NCBI RefSeq assembly: GCF_927798095.1 | Contig: NZ_CAKMMF010000003.1 | Coordinates: forward strand, 98,612-162,611 | Length of the DNA stretch: 64,000 nt | From: Paenibacillus plantiphilus | GTDB lineage: Bacteria > Bacillota > Bacilli > Paenibacillales > Paenibacillaceae | Direction: 5' to 3' | Shown here: positions 35,292 through 44,251 of the stretch, in pieces | How positions within the stretch are numbered: position 1 is the stretch's first letter | Layout of the letters: every line of letters begins with the position of its first letter | The notes under the pieces: model-generated | What the model was told of the DNA's origin: nothing | What the model saw: only the letters and a program-made list of their open reading frames with translations | Databases searched by the model: none | Translations under genes and position numbers: made by a program

Positions 35292-38200
35292 TTACTCAAA
35301 TCGATACAATGGCAGCGTGAACGAGAATGTACTGCCCTGTCCTACAACACTTTCAACATCGATAGCACCATCATGATATTGGACGATCTCTTTGGCAATC
35401 GCAAGTCCGATGCCCATGCCGCGGGAGTCGGAAGAGCGCTCTGTCCTCTGCTCGCGATAGAATCGGTCGAAGACAAGCGGCAGCGAATCATTCTGTATGC
35501 CCTTTCCCGTATCATGTACATGAATAACAAGCTTGCCAATCGCATTGTCCACGTTATGCTCCTCTGCAAATTCGCAAGTGATTTCAATTCGCCCGCCGGC
35601 ATCCGTATGCTCAATTGCATTGAAGACCAGATTCGTCAACACCTGTGTTATACGATCCAAATCAATAACAACCTGGCACTCATCGAGAAGCGCCGAATCC
35701 AATGACTGAACGAAGCTGTATTGCAGACCTGCCCCGGCGACATCGAGCCCAAATTTATCCTGAATAAGCGCAATCAGTTTATTCAGCGGAATAATCTCGA
35801 AGATCATTTCCGAACGCCGTGATTCCAGACGCGACAATTCGAACAGGTCCTGTATGAGCCGATTCAAGCCAAGCGCTTTGGACAATACCATCTGCAAATA
35901 TCGCTCTTTAACGGCATCCTCTTCAACGAGCCCGGAAACGATCGCTTCCACATAACCCTGTATGGCAGTCATCGGTGTACGCAGCTCATGTGAAATATCG
36001 CTCAGCAGCCGTCTTCTCGCCAGCTCCAGACGATACAATTCCTTATGCTTATGCTCAAGAACCTCATTCGTTTGCTCCAATTCCAGCGTTCTCTCCTGAA
36101 TACGCTGTTCGAGACTGGTGTTCAGCTCCGTGAGCTGCAAGTTCAGCTTGGCGAGCTCCTCGGCATTCAAGCTCACTTCCTGCACAGCTCTCTTCAATAA
36201 AATAAGTGTATGGACACGGCTGAGCAATTCATTGCGACCGAACGGCTTGGATATATAATCATTCGCCCCCGCGCTGAATCCCGCCACAATCGTATCCTCT
36301 CTATTGCTTGCCGTCATAATCAGAATCGGCAATTCATACAACGTATAATTCTTTCTTATGGCAAGGCACAGGTCATATCCCGATAATCCGGTCATCATCA
36401 AGTCGGCAATTACCAGATCATACACCTGCAGCTCCTTCATTCGCGATGCGACCTGCTCGCCGCTCGTTGCTGTATCGACGATGCAGTTCAATGCAGCCAG
36501 CTGCTGGATAACGACTTGCAGATTGACCGGCTCGTCATCCACGACGAGCAGCCGATAGGGCGGTTGAGCTGTGCCGCTAATATCCCCTTCCACAGATAAA
36601 GGCGAAGTGGATTCCAATGCTACAGCAACAGCAAGCTCCTCATCGCGGATCATTCCCGCTATGTCCATATCCTGCCATCTAAGTGTATGCGGCTTCGCTT
36701 TGCCCTTCATTGCTGTCTGATTGTGTATCGTGAAGCAGAAGCGTGAGCCGATGCCAATCTTCGATTGAACGGTGATCTTGCCAGCGTGCAGCTCGACGAG
36801 CTGCTTAGTAATTTTGAGACCAAGGCCCGAACCTGACTCATCCTGCTCATTGAGCTGCTCGAAAGGCTTGAATATATCCTCAAATCGGTTCTCTGGAATG
36901 CCGATCCCTGTATCCGCCACATAAATTTCTACATAGCCGTTATAATGGACCGCGCCAATGGAAACTTGACCGTATGGCGTATACTTGATAGCGTTGCCGA
37001 TCAGATTGAAAATGATTTGCTGCAGCCTGTTCTCGTCCGCCTGTATGGGCGGAAAGTCAGGCTTGATCTCATTATGCAGAAACAGATCCCGTCCGGCAGT
37101 CAATGGTTTGACCACGGTCAGCACAACCTGAACAAGCTGATGCAAGTCAACATTGACAATGTTCAAGCGTATATCGTTGTTGTTCAGGCGGGAATAATCC
37201 AATATATCGTTGATCAAATATGCCATCCGTTGGCCGCTGGACACAATCATATTCAGATGAAGCTCCTGCTTGCTTGTCAGATCGCCCCTCATGTTGTACA
37301 GCAGCGATTGCGCAAGCCCAATCATGCCATTGAGCGGGGTGCGCAGCTCATGCGAGGTATTGGTCAAAAACTCGTTTTTCACCTTGTCCAGATCAAGCAG
37401 ACGTGTCGATAATCGTTCAATCGTCTTGAACGCGGTAGAAAACTTAAGCGAGAGAATGATAGATATACAAATAATTAAGAATAACATGCCATACGGAAAA
37501 TAGATGCCCGTCCGTATCGTCCCATTGCTCATTAGAATGTCATTGGCAACGGTAATGAAAAAAACAACGGCTCCCACCGCCAACAAGGTGGCGCCTGCCA
37601 TCCCCCTGATTGCCGCTTTGAATATGTACTGAATCAATATAAAGGACGTCACAACCGCATAGACCTGCATAAGCACAACAATGATTGTGAATATATAAAC
37701 TGGGGTTGCTATAATAAACAAAGTGAACAGAGCACCGGGAATCCATAGACAATTGCGCAGCGACTTCGGCATCTGCCCCGGGAAGCTGCTATAGATAAAC
37801 AGCACGAATAACGGCGCACTCCCCAGAAATCCGATATACTCTATTTTGACAAGCAGGTCATCCGTAATATTACGGAAGAATAAGGCCATGGTGACCTGGC
37901 CTTGGGAGCTGTTCTTCAGTGCCAGCAACAGGCAGATCAGGCCGAATAGCAACGACTCTGAATTACGCCTCAGAAGGATGAACAGCACGATATGATAGAG
38001 TCCCATAATGAGCATACAGCCCATCAGCAAGCCCTCAATCGCCAGCTTCTGCTTCATCTGCCCGTCCAGGCTTTCATAATCCCCAAGCACCACCGGAGCG
38101 AATAGACCTGCCTTGCGCTGTGTGAAGTTGGACACCTGGATCACGATTTCGACTTTGCCCTGCGAGCCGTCTATCGGCACTAATTTCGGCACAATTAAAG

Positions 38201-38672
38201 GTCTCATCGCCTCTCTGCTTGTCCCAACAATGCCGTTCTCTGCAGCCAGCTCTCCATTGATCCATATCCGATGAGCGGATGTGATCAATCGTGTTGCCAG
38301 CCCCAGCTTCCTGTCGGTCTTCGGCAGCTGGATCGTAACACGATAGGTTCCATAACCCTTGCTCGACATTGCCTTGCCGTCTACCAGCTGGCCTTCCCAT
38401 GATCCGGGCACAGCAATGTAGCTCTTATGCCGAGACTCTCGTTCCATGAAGTGCTGCGGCTCCAGCAGCTGGCTGTTATAGAATTCCCACTCGCCATTCA
38501 GTCGAATGCCATCCTCAATATCCAGATCTTGCTTGGTAATTGCCAGCTTCCCCTGAACAGCCTCACGGTTTCCTGCATCAATTGAAGTATCAAATGACAG
38601 CAGCACAAACAGCGTGAAAACCGTGAGCAATACCGGAATAATATAATAGATTAAAGGCAGTCGCTTCTTCAT
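35292..38672 (-). CDS. giant hybrid sensor kinase: 7TM-HK-REC-HK
   Basis: About 1126 residues. Order: one N-terminal helix; an extracellular jelly-roll-like 7TMR-DISM domain (LNGEWEFYNSQLLEP, YIAVPGSWEG) to ~205; seven membrane helices to ~412; HisKA with H441 (TSHELRTPL) and ATPase domain (VADTGIGIPE, GSGLGLKI); receiver domain ~707-825 with D757 and SKPFG lysine; coiled coil; second HisKA with H895 (ISHELRTPM) and ATPase domain (DTGKGI, GMGIGLAI). Two kinase cores with a receiver between are unusual. GGAGG precedes ATG 38672. Last gene of the RiPP/polyketide operon; likely phosphorylates the OmpR-type regulator at 54797 (inference). Confidence 0.88.
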   Translation of the reverse strand: MKKRLPLIYYIIPVLLTVFTLFVLLSFDTSIDAGNREAVQGKLAITKQDLDIEDGIRLNGEWEFYNSQLLEPQHFMERESRHKSYIAVPGSWEGQLVDGKAMSSKGYGTYRVTIQLPKTDRKLGLATRLITSAHRIWINGELAAENGIVGTSREAMRPLIVPKLVPIDGSQGKVEIVIQVSNFTQRKAGLFAPVVLGDYESLDGQMKQKLAIEGLLMGCMLIMGLYHIVLFILLRRNSESLLFGLICLLLALKNSSQGQVTMALFFRNITDDLLVKIEYIGFLGSAPLFVLFIYSSFPGQMPKSLRNCLWIPGALFTLFIIATPVYIFTIIVVLMQVYAVVTSFILIQYIFKAAIRGMAGATLLAVGAVVFFITVANDILMSNGTIRTGIYFPYGMLFLIICISIILSLKFSTAFKTIERLSTRLLDLDKVKNEFLTNTSHELRTPLNGMIGLAQSLLYNMRGDLTSKQELHLNMIVSSGQRMAYLINDILDYSRLNNNDIRLNIVNVDLHQLVQVVLTVVKPLTAGRDLFLHNEIKPDFPPIQADENRLQQIIFNLIGNAIKYTPYGQVSIGAVHYNGYVEIYVADTGIGIPENRFEDIFKPFEQLNEQDESGSGLGLKITKQLVELHAGKITVQSKIGIGSRFCFTIHNQTAMKGKAKPHTLRWQDMDIAGMIRDEELAVAVALESTSPLSVEGDISGTAQPPYRLLVVDDEPVNLQVVIQQLAALNCIVDTATSGEQVASRMKELQVYDLVIADLMMTGLSGYDLCLAIRKNYTLYELPILIMTASNREDTIVAGFSAGANDYISKPFGRNELLSRVHTLILLKRAVQEVSLNAEELAKLNLQLTELNTSLEQRIQERTLELEQTNEVLEHKHKELYRLELARRRLLSDISHELRTPMTAIQGYVEAIVSGLVEEDAVKERYLQMVLSKALGLNRLIQDLFELSRLESRRSEMIFEIIPLNKLIALIQDKFGLDVAGAGLQYSFVQSLDSALLDECQVVIDLDRITQVLTNLVFNAIEHTDAGGRIEITCEFAEEHNVDNAIGKLVIHVHDTGKGIQNDSLPLVFDRFYREQRTERSSDSRGMGIGLAIAKEIVQYHDGAIDVESVVGQGSTFSFTLPLYRFE

Positions 38673-38742
38673 CGGGACCTCCGCCATCCTGTTCGCACCT
38701 ATTCTTGCCACTACCCTATCATATTCTTCATAACCATTTCCT

Positions 38743-39672
38743 TCAATTAATAATTTCGTAATCTGTCAGCAAGCGCTTCACATAGTCTTGTTGAAGCTGC
38801 ATATACGTATTGATCCACGCTTGGAGATGGCGCCGCTGTGGTGCAACAGCAACCGCTATCGAATCCATGTGGTTCTCCAGCCGCAAGTATTGCAGATGCA
38901 AGGAGCTGGACGGGTGTTTCTTCTGATAGCTCATTAATTCAAACTCATCATAAACAGCTGCCAGCACCTCGCCATTCTGAACGGCTTCAATCAACGAGGC
39001 CGTTGACGAGAAGTTGACCTGCTGCTGATCAGGGAATAGCTCCCTGGCAAAGCTGGCATAGGATGTGCCGCCGATAACACCTATTCGGTCGCCATAGGTT
39101 TGTATGACATTCAGCGGATCACGATTGCCCTGTTCAAGACTTGCAAGCTGCAGGCGATTAATGAGCAGTGTCTGCCTTAACGTCAAATAGGGCTCGGAGA
39201 ACAACACCTTCTTCGCACGTTCAAGTGTGACGCTTAGCTTCGAAATCGCGATATCAGCCTCCCCTGCAGCAACCTGCTCAACAACTTCATTGAAGGACTT
39301 CGCAGTCCGAAGAAACGTTGCCTTAACACCAAGCTTCAAGGCGATATCGCGTGCAAGCTCAATGTCGCTGCCGTGAAGCAAGCCCTGGTCATCCGCATAA
39401 AAAAACGGGTACCGATCCTCGCGGTATACGGCAACCCGCAGCTCGCCCCTCCGCAGAATATCGCTGATCTCATCGGAATAACTCGCCAGCTGTTCATCCG
39501 TATAAGCGGGCAAATCCACCGACTTCGTTACAGCTGCCTGAGCAGCATTATCCTTCTCCACTACTGGAGTTTCATGAGCTGGAGATGAGGAATACGCGCA
39601 TGAACTTGCTATAACCGCCAATACAACAAGGATCAGCAAACGGCAGCTTACTAAGCTGCAGCGGCTGATCAT
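38743..39672 (-). CDS. family 3 solute-binding lipoprotein, probable sensor input
   Basis: About 309 residues with signal peptide and lipobox ASSC (near residue 25). Body is the amino-acid-binding type (ILRRGELRVAVYREDRYPFFY, GSDIELARDIALKLGVKATFL, EVVEQVAAGEADIAISKLSVTLER). No permease or ATPase genes accompany it. The ATG overlaps the stop of the second precursor peptide gene (ATGA) and the next gene is the giant kinase, so it may present a ligand to the kinase rather than serve in import. Confidence 0.82.
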   Translation of the reverse strand: MISRCSLVSCRLLILVVLAVIASSCAYSSSPAHETPVVEKDNAAQAAVTKSVDLPAYTDEQLASYSDEISDILRRGELRVAVYREDRYPFFYADDQGLLHGSDIELARDIALKLGVKATFLRTAKSFNEVVEQVAAGEADIAISKLSVTLERAKKVLFSEPYLTLRQTLLINRLQLASLEQGNRDPLNVIQTYGDRIGVIGGTSYASFARELFPDQQQVNFSSTASLIEAVQNGEVLAAVYDEFELMSYQKKHPSSSLHLQYLRLENHMDSIAVAVAPQRRHLQAWINTYMQLQQDYVKRLLTDYEIIN

Positions 39673-39875
39673 GCTTGAATGTCCTGCCCGGCAATTGGCG
39701 AATGAAATTTGAGGAAGCACACTGCGCACACACTCATGTCATGCACAGCAATACGCTGTTGGCAATGCTTGCACAATGGAACGAGAACGGTCGCAAGACC
39801 GCCGACAACGACTTCCAATTCATCCTCTGTCAACTCATCTTCTCTTTGCACATCCTCGTTCGGCAGATCTACCAT
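39669..39875 (-). CDS. second double-glycine precursor peptide with paired CxxC
   Basis: 68 residues. An acidic leader (residues 1-26) ends DELTEDELEVVVGG, the GG-type cleavage signature of NHLP/Nif11-like RiPP leaders, but is much shorter than the NHLP one. The 42-residue core holds C35-x2-C38 and C50-x2-C53, typical of metal binding or two disulfides. ATG 39875 follows AAAGGGG; an upstream ATG exists at 39929. It is coupled to the binding-protein gene. It could be a signalling peptide, a second product or a zinc-ribbon-like protein with a chance GG; the leader makes a secreted peptide most likely. Confidence 0.6.
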   Translation of the reverse strand: MVDLPNEDVQREDELTEDELEVVVGGLATVLVPLCKHCQQRIAVHDMSVCAVCFLKFHSPIAGQDIQA

Positions 39876-39935
39876 ATATTCGTTGCCCCTTTTATAAGTC
39901 CAATTGTCATGACCTGCACCCGCCAGCATAACCCA

Positions 39936-40670
39936 TTACAGAATGGACGGGATGCCATAGCCCCAATTGACAGTCTGACCGCTCATTCCGCTGCCGTAAT
40001 CCAGAAGAAGACCAAGTCCCTTCGCTGCTTCCATTAAATCGGGAATCGGCGGTTTGAGCGCATACATATCGAACAGCTTGCGGTTATCCCGAGCTGAACC
40101 CACTGTGCCTGGCGCGCGATAATAACCGAATTGAAAGGCATTGACGCCTACTCGGAAAGGCGCTACTTCCTTGGCCAGACTTTTGACAAAAGCGATCGCG
40201 CCTTGATTGTATACGGGAGAAGCCGGAAATCCGGCGTTATGCAGCGTATCCGACAGCATCGGTATAATAATCTGTCCTTGGCGTTTCCTCGCCATAACAT
40301 TGCCTGCTGCACGGCTGTACAAGAACAGCTCGCGGAGCCGTTTATCCAGTTGAACCGCGAATTGAGCTGGATTGTTATCCAGCATAACCCCTTCATCAAC
40401 CCACTCGTTCCCGTGAATATACAGATCAAGTCCCTGCATCTCTGCGGAAGCAGCGTTCACCTGTGAATCGATCTCTTCCATTGTTCCCGCTTGTCCGATC
40501 ATCGGCATGCATCGATCGCGCCAATCGACCGGCAATTCAGCGATATAAGATTGTGCCTGTTCTGGCGTAGAGAACTGCGCGGTCAGCGTCATTCCCCGTT
40601 GCAGCAAATAATTGCCGATTGCCAAACCCGAATGGCTGTCCGCGTGGAGCAGAAAAGCAGTCCTGATCAT
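39936..40670 (-). CDS. degenerate short-chain dehydrogenase-like protein
   Basis: About 244 residues with the SDR length and layout, but the cofactor motif TGxxxGIG is replaced by HADSHSGLAIG and the catalytic YxxxK appears as YNQGA, so Lys is missing. Late helix FVKSLAKEVAPFRVGVNAFQFGY matches SDR helix 5 and strand 6. Probably not a reductase; it might be a partner of the intact ketoreductase encoded just upstream (overlap of coding ends) or a repurposed fold. ATG 40670 is preferred because GGGGG lies 7 bases upstream. Confidence 0.65.
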   Translation of the reverse strand: MIRTAFLLHADSHSGLAIGNYLLQRGMTLTAQFSTPEQAQSYIAELPVDWRDRCMPMIGQAGTMEEIDSQVNAASAEMQGLDLYIHGNEWVDEGVMLDNNPAQFAVQLDKRLRELFLYSRAAGNVMARKRQGQIIIPMLSDTLHNAGFPASPVYNQGAIAFVKSLAKEVAPFRVGVNAFQFGYYRAPGTVGSARDNRKLFDMYALKPPIPDLMEAAKGLGLLLDYGSGMSGQTVNWGYGIPSIL

Positions 40671-40684
40671 ATAAGCGCCCCCAT

Positions 40685-41431
40685 TCATCGCAAAAATCCA
40701 CCATCGATCTTCAGAACTTGCCCCGTCGTATAAGCCGCTAACGGCCCCGCGAGGTAGGCGATTGCATCGGCAATCTCTTCGGCTGAGCCGAGCCGTCCTG
40801 ACGCTGTATGGCGAAGAAACTCGGCCAGCTTGTCCTCAGGAACATGTTGCGCCATTTCCGTATCGATCATCCCCGGCGCGAGAGCGCTTACACGTATGCC
40901 TTCCGATGCATAACGCCGCGCGAGCAGCTTCGTCAGCCCTATGACTGCGCCTTTGGAGGCTGCGTAATTTGTCTGCGCCTCTCTGCCATATACGCCGCTG
41001 ACCGAGACGACATTGACGATGCTGCCTCCCGCTTGCTTAACCAGGTAGGGTATCGCTTCCTGTGCGCAATTGCAGACTCCAATAAAGTTCGTACTGACCA
41101 CATCATTCCATTGCTCCTCCGGCATGAGCAGCGCCATCCCATCATTGGCCCGTCCGGCATTATTAACGAGAACGTCCATTCTCCCATATGACTGGTATAT
41201 ATCATTAAACGCATTAGCTATAAATTCCCGATTCGTTACAGAACCTTTGTATAGGCTCATTCGTCCGCCGTTGGCCTGAATGTGCTGCTGCAGCTCAAGA
41301 GCGGCATCGTCGCTGCTCACATATATGCCCGCAACTGCCGCACCCTCCGCGATGAATCGAAGCGCAGCTGCTCTTCCAATGCCGCGCGTAACGCCTGTAA
41401 TGACGATAACCTTATTGTGGAAGGCTGTCAT
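40685..41431 (-). CDS. 3-oxoacyl-ACP reductase (FabG/ketoreductase type)
   Basis: 248 residues, intact SDR: VTGVTRGIGRAA cofactor loop, NNAGRAND, catalytic Ser in VSVSGVYG and Y-x3-K in NYAASKGAV, and the C-terminal GQVLKIDGGF. It reduces beta-ketoacyl-ACP with NADPH. The gene starts 1 base after the ACP stop, so it reduces chains made by the cluster ketosynthase. Housekeeping fatty-acid synthesis is unlikely because no fabD, fabZ or fabI is present. Confidence 0.88.
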   Translation of the reverse strand: MTAFHNKVIVITGVTRGIGRAAALRFIAEGAAVAGIYVSSDDAALELQQHIQANGGRMSLYKGSVTNREFIANAFNDIYQSYGRMDVLVNNAGRANDGMALLMPEEQWNDVVSTNFIGVCNCAQEAIPYLVKQAGGSIVNVVSVSGVYGREAQTNYAASKGAVIGLTKLLARRYASEGIRVSALAPGMIDTEMAQHVPEDKLAEFLRHTASGRLGSAEEIADAIAYLAGPLAAYTTGQVLKIDGGFLR

Positions 41432-41432
41432 T

Positions 41433-41732
41433 CTAGTCCATTCCCTTTGTATGCTTCAACAGAATCAGCTCTGCTATTGACTGCACATTCTTCAAATGCA
41501 ATTTGAGCTCCTCAGCAGGAATATCCTCCACCATGACGCCGAATAATTCCTCCATGCCAACCATAACCTCGAACGCCTCTACAGAATCCAGACCCAGACC
41601 GTCCCCGAACAGGATCATGTCATCCGTAATTTCCTCCGCCGATATATCCTCAAGCTCCAACCGATCAATAAGCAAGCTCTGTTTCACGATTGATTTGATC
41701 TCATCCAGTTCCAACCGCTGTGAAGTGCTCAT
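41433..41732 (-). CDS. acyl carrier protein
   Basis: 99 residues, acidic, with the phosphopantetheine site Ser50 in GLGLDSVEAFEV and the four-helix ACP pattern. The length exceeds primary AcpP (~77). It has GGAGG upstream and its own regulatory-looking region (41774-41789). It carries the growing acyl chain for the KS-CLF fusion and reductase, and may donate the product to the GNAT enzyme. Confidence 0.9.
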   Translation of the reverse strand: MSTSQRLELDEIKSIVKQSLLIDRLELEDISAEEITDDMILFGDGLGLDSVEAFEVMVGMEELFGVMVEDIPAEELKLHLKNVQSIAELILLKHTKGMD

Positions 41733-41773
41733 AACTCATTTCCTCCCTCGAAATATAGTGCGATCCATATTGA

Positions 41774-41789
41774 AATTGAAGCTCAATTT
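41774..41789. promoter_or_regulatory. shared cluster box before ACP gene
   Basis: AATTGAAGCTCAATTT, an exact 16-base copy of the sequence at 46925-46940 before the NHLP precursor gene. The core AATTGA-AGC-TCAATT is a palindrome. Located in the 71-bp gap between the ketosynthase and ACP genes, so an internal promoter may lie here. Confidence 0.55.
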
Positions 41790-41803
41790 GAAATTGATAT
41801 TGA

Positions 41804-44197
41804 TTACTCTCGCCGTTCGCCTACAACAGCAGCAGAATAGCTGCCATTAACAGATGAGCTGACTGTCAGCACATTGCGGATGCGCATCCCCTCCAGCAGA
41901 GGCTGCTGGCGGAGAATTCCGCATGCGGCGCCATGATGCACAAGCTCGGCAGCCGCAGCGAGATGCAGCATGGAGCTGAAGGACTCTCCGTAGCCGGATG
42001 CTTCATTCAGACAAATAATCGGGGGAACAGGCTGTGATCCCATATGAGAGATAACCTCAATCTCCCATTCCGTCTCTCCTGCTCTTCCTACTGAATTCAG
42101 CAGTACAAGATTGATATCGTGCATGCCGATTTCCGCTTGGATCAATGCCTCCGCAATGGCCGCGCACAGCAGCACGTCCCCATCCGTTGTATGCTGCGCA
42201 GCTCCGAACGCTGTGCCGAAGCCCAGCAGCTCAGCATATATTTTGGCGCCGCTCGATAACGCTTGATCCAGACTAGCCAGCGCCATGCAGGCGCTGCCTT
42301 CGGTCATGGCATAACGGCTTGCATGCAAGCCTTTGGCTTGGTCAATGCGGTCCGACAATTCGGACCGCTCATCGCCAGCTCCGATCAGGCAGACAGACAG
42401 TGAGCCTTCCCGAATCATCCCGGCAGCATACAACGCAGCGGTTATTCCTTCATTCCCGCCCGTGCTGAGCGAGCTATTGAACCCTCGCAGCTGCAGCTTC
42501 TCCGCTGTTTTGCCGGCAATCGAGTTAATGACCGTATGCGGAAAATAGATGCTGCTTGCGTATTCTGGCCCCTTCTCGAACACAGAGCCAAGGAAACGCG
42601 AGATGCTCTCCGTGCTTCCTCTTGAAGTTCCGTAGATGAAACCGATATCTGCCAGCGCAGATTCCGTCAGCCCAGCATTCTCGATTGCCGCCAAAGCCGC
42701 CCCTATCGTATACTGGGCAATTTTGTTCATTCTGCGTTCATATTTGCTTTTATCATATTCTTTCAATGAAAATGGCGCTTTCCCACCAGCATCAGAATCC
42801 TCTGCCGACGACGAGCCGCCTATCAGATGAAGTACGCCGCCCTGACCGATTCCCCAGTCACCGACCGCTCCGATACCCGTAATAACGACCCGCGCACTTT
42901 GCTTGCTGCTGCTCTGGCAATGCGGTTCTGTGCCGCACGAGTCCGTTCGCAGCACGAGTGATACATTATGCCCGCCGAACGCGGCGTTGTTGCTGAGCAT
43001 ATATTGCGGATTCAGTCTCGGCATCTCTTCACCGATGATGTTCACATTGCCGCAGCCATCTCGCGGTCCATCGTAATGCAGCGTACCCGGAACGAAGCCC
43101 TGCTTGATCGCATACAGCGAGGTGACCAGCTCCACCGCTGCAGCAGCACCCAGATTATGTCCGAAATACGCTTTGCTTGAACTGATTGGAACGGTTATTG
43201 TATCTCCGAAAACCTTTCTGAGGCCGCTTAATTCAGCTTGATCATTAGCCATCGTTCCAGTACCATGCGCATTAATATATTGAATACGCTCACGCGGAAC
43301 CCCCGCACGGTTCAGCGCCATTTCAACCGCTCTCTGAATCCCTGCTCCCTCTGGATGCGGCGCTGTCTCATGGTAAGCGTCATTGCTAAGACCGTACGAG
43401 CAGAGCTCGCCATAGATTCGGGCTCCCCGCTGCAGCGCCTTGTCCAGCCGCTCCAACACGACGAAGGCCGCTCCTTCACCCAGATTAAGTCCGTACCGGC
43501 TGCCGAACGGCGATGATGGCAGCGGGTTTAGCGCCCTCAGTACATTGAATCCAGCGAACACACTATGCGACAACGGATCAGAGCCGCCTGCCAGCATCGC
43601 ATCGGCCATGCCCCAGCGTATCATATCGCTGGCATAGCCGATCGCATTGCCGCTCGCCGCGCATGCCGTATTAATCGTAATGACTGGACCATTCAAGCCC
43701 AGCGCATGAGCAGCGTCATCCCCTTGCTGGTAGAACGGATAGTTGGCGGTGTTGGCATCATCCAGCGCAGTCAAATCCCATTGCTTCTCCAGTGAAAGTA
43801 TGCCGCCGTTGCACGTCCCAAGGGCGAGGCCGATTCTGTCTGAGGTCATGCTTTGATAGCCGGACTCCAATCCATCATCATTGCGATTGAAGCTTTGAAT
43901 GACAAGACCGCTGTCTCCCAGCGCCTGACGGGCAGCCGCAATCGCATATCTTGCACATGAATCCATCGATGCCGTTGCTTCATCCGACATCAATGCAGCC
44001 AGCTGCTCCCGTTCCAGCTCTCCCGCAATCGAGCATTGCAAGTTGTCAGACGGGAACCGGGTTAGCGCTCTAATCCCTGTGTCGGTGTTGAGCATACGCG
44101 TGAACACCGCCTCGGGATTATTGCCTAATGCACACAGAACGCCTAAGCCTGTCACAGCTACACGATGAGTGTGTCCGGTGTGTTTAGCATTTGCCAT
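41804..44197 (-). CDS. fused ketosynthase-chain-length-factor (type II PKS)
   Basis: 797 residues, two thiolase-fold halves. The first (about 10-425) is a full ketosynthase: Cys179 in NTACAASG, His311 in HGTGT, His347 in FGHNLGAAA. The second (about 432-795) aligns to the fold but has no active-site Cys (SSLSTGGNEG), the mark of a chain-length factor (KS-beta). The two are separate genes in most type II systems; fusion fixes 1:1 stoichiometry. It would extend malonyl units on the ACP and set chain length. Malonyl transferase would come from the host FabD. Confidence 0.88.
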   Translation of the reverse strand: MANAKHTGHTHRVAVTGLGVLCALGNNPEAVFTRMLNTDTGIRALTRFPSDNLQCSIAGELEREQLAALMSDEATASMDSCARYAIAAARQALGDSGLVIQSFNRNDDGLESGYQSMTSDRIGLALGTCNGGILSLEKQWDLTALDDANTANYPFYQQGDDAAHALGLNGPVITINTACAASGNAIGYASDMIRWGMADAMLAGGSDPLSHSVFAGFNVLRALNPLPSSPFGSRYGLNLGEGAAFVVLERLDKALQRGARIYGELCSYGLSNDAYHETAPHPEGAGIQRAVEMALNRAGVPRERIQYINAHGTGTMANDQAELSGLRKVFGDTITVPISSSKAYFGHNLGAAAAVELVTSLYAIKQGFVPGTLHYDGPRDGCGNVNIIGEEMPRLNPQYMLSNNAAFGGHNVSLVLRTDSCGTEPHCQSSSKQSARVVITGIGAVGDWGIGQGGVLHLIGGSSSAEDSDAGGKAPFSLKEYDKSKYERRMNKIAQYTIGAALAAIENAGLTESALADIGFIYGTSRGSTESISRFLGSVFEKGPEYASSIYFPHTVINSIAGKTAEKLQLRGFNSSLSTGGNEGITAALYAAGMIREGSLSVCLIGAGDERSELSDRIDQAKGLHASRYAMTEGSACMALASLDQALSSGAKIYAELLGFGTAFGAAQHTTDGDVLLCAAIAEALIQAEIGMHDINLVLLNSVGRAGETEWEIEVISHMGSQPVPPIICLNEASGYGESFSSMLHLAAAAELVHHGAACGILRQQPLLEGMRIRNVLTVSSSVNGSYSAAVVGERRE

Positions 44198-44251
44198 CTG
44201 TTTCCCTCCCGATAATAATGATAGGGATCCGCAAGCTGACCCCGTTATTGT

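Noticed and set aside
40685-44197. Primary fatty-acid synthesis operon
   Set aside because: No fabD, fabZ, fabI, fabH or plsX; KS fused with a CLF and embedded among RiPP export genes points to secondary metabolism.
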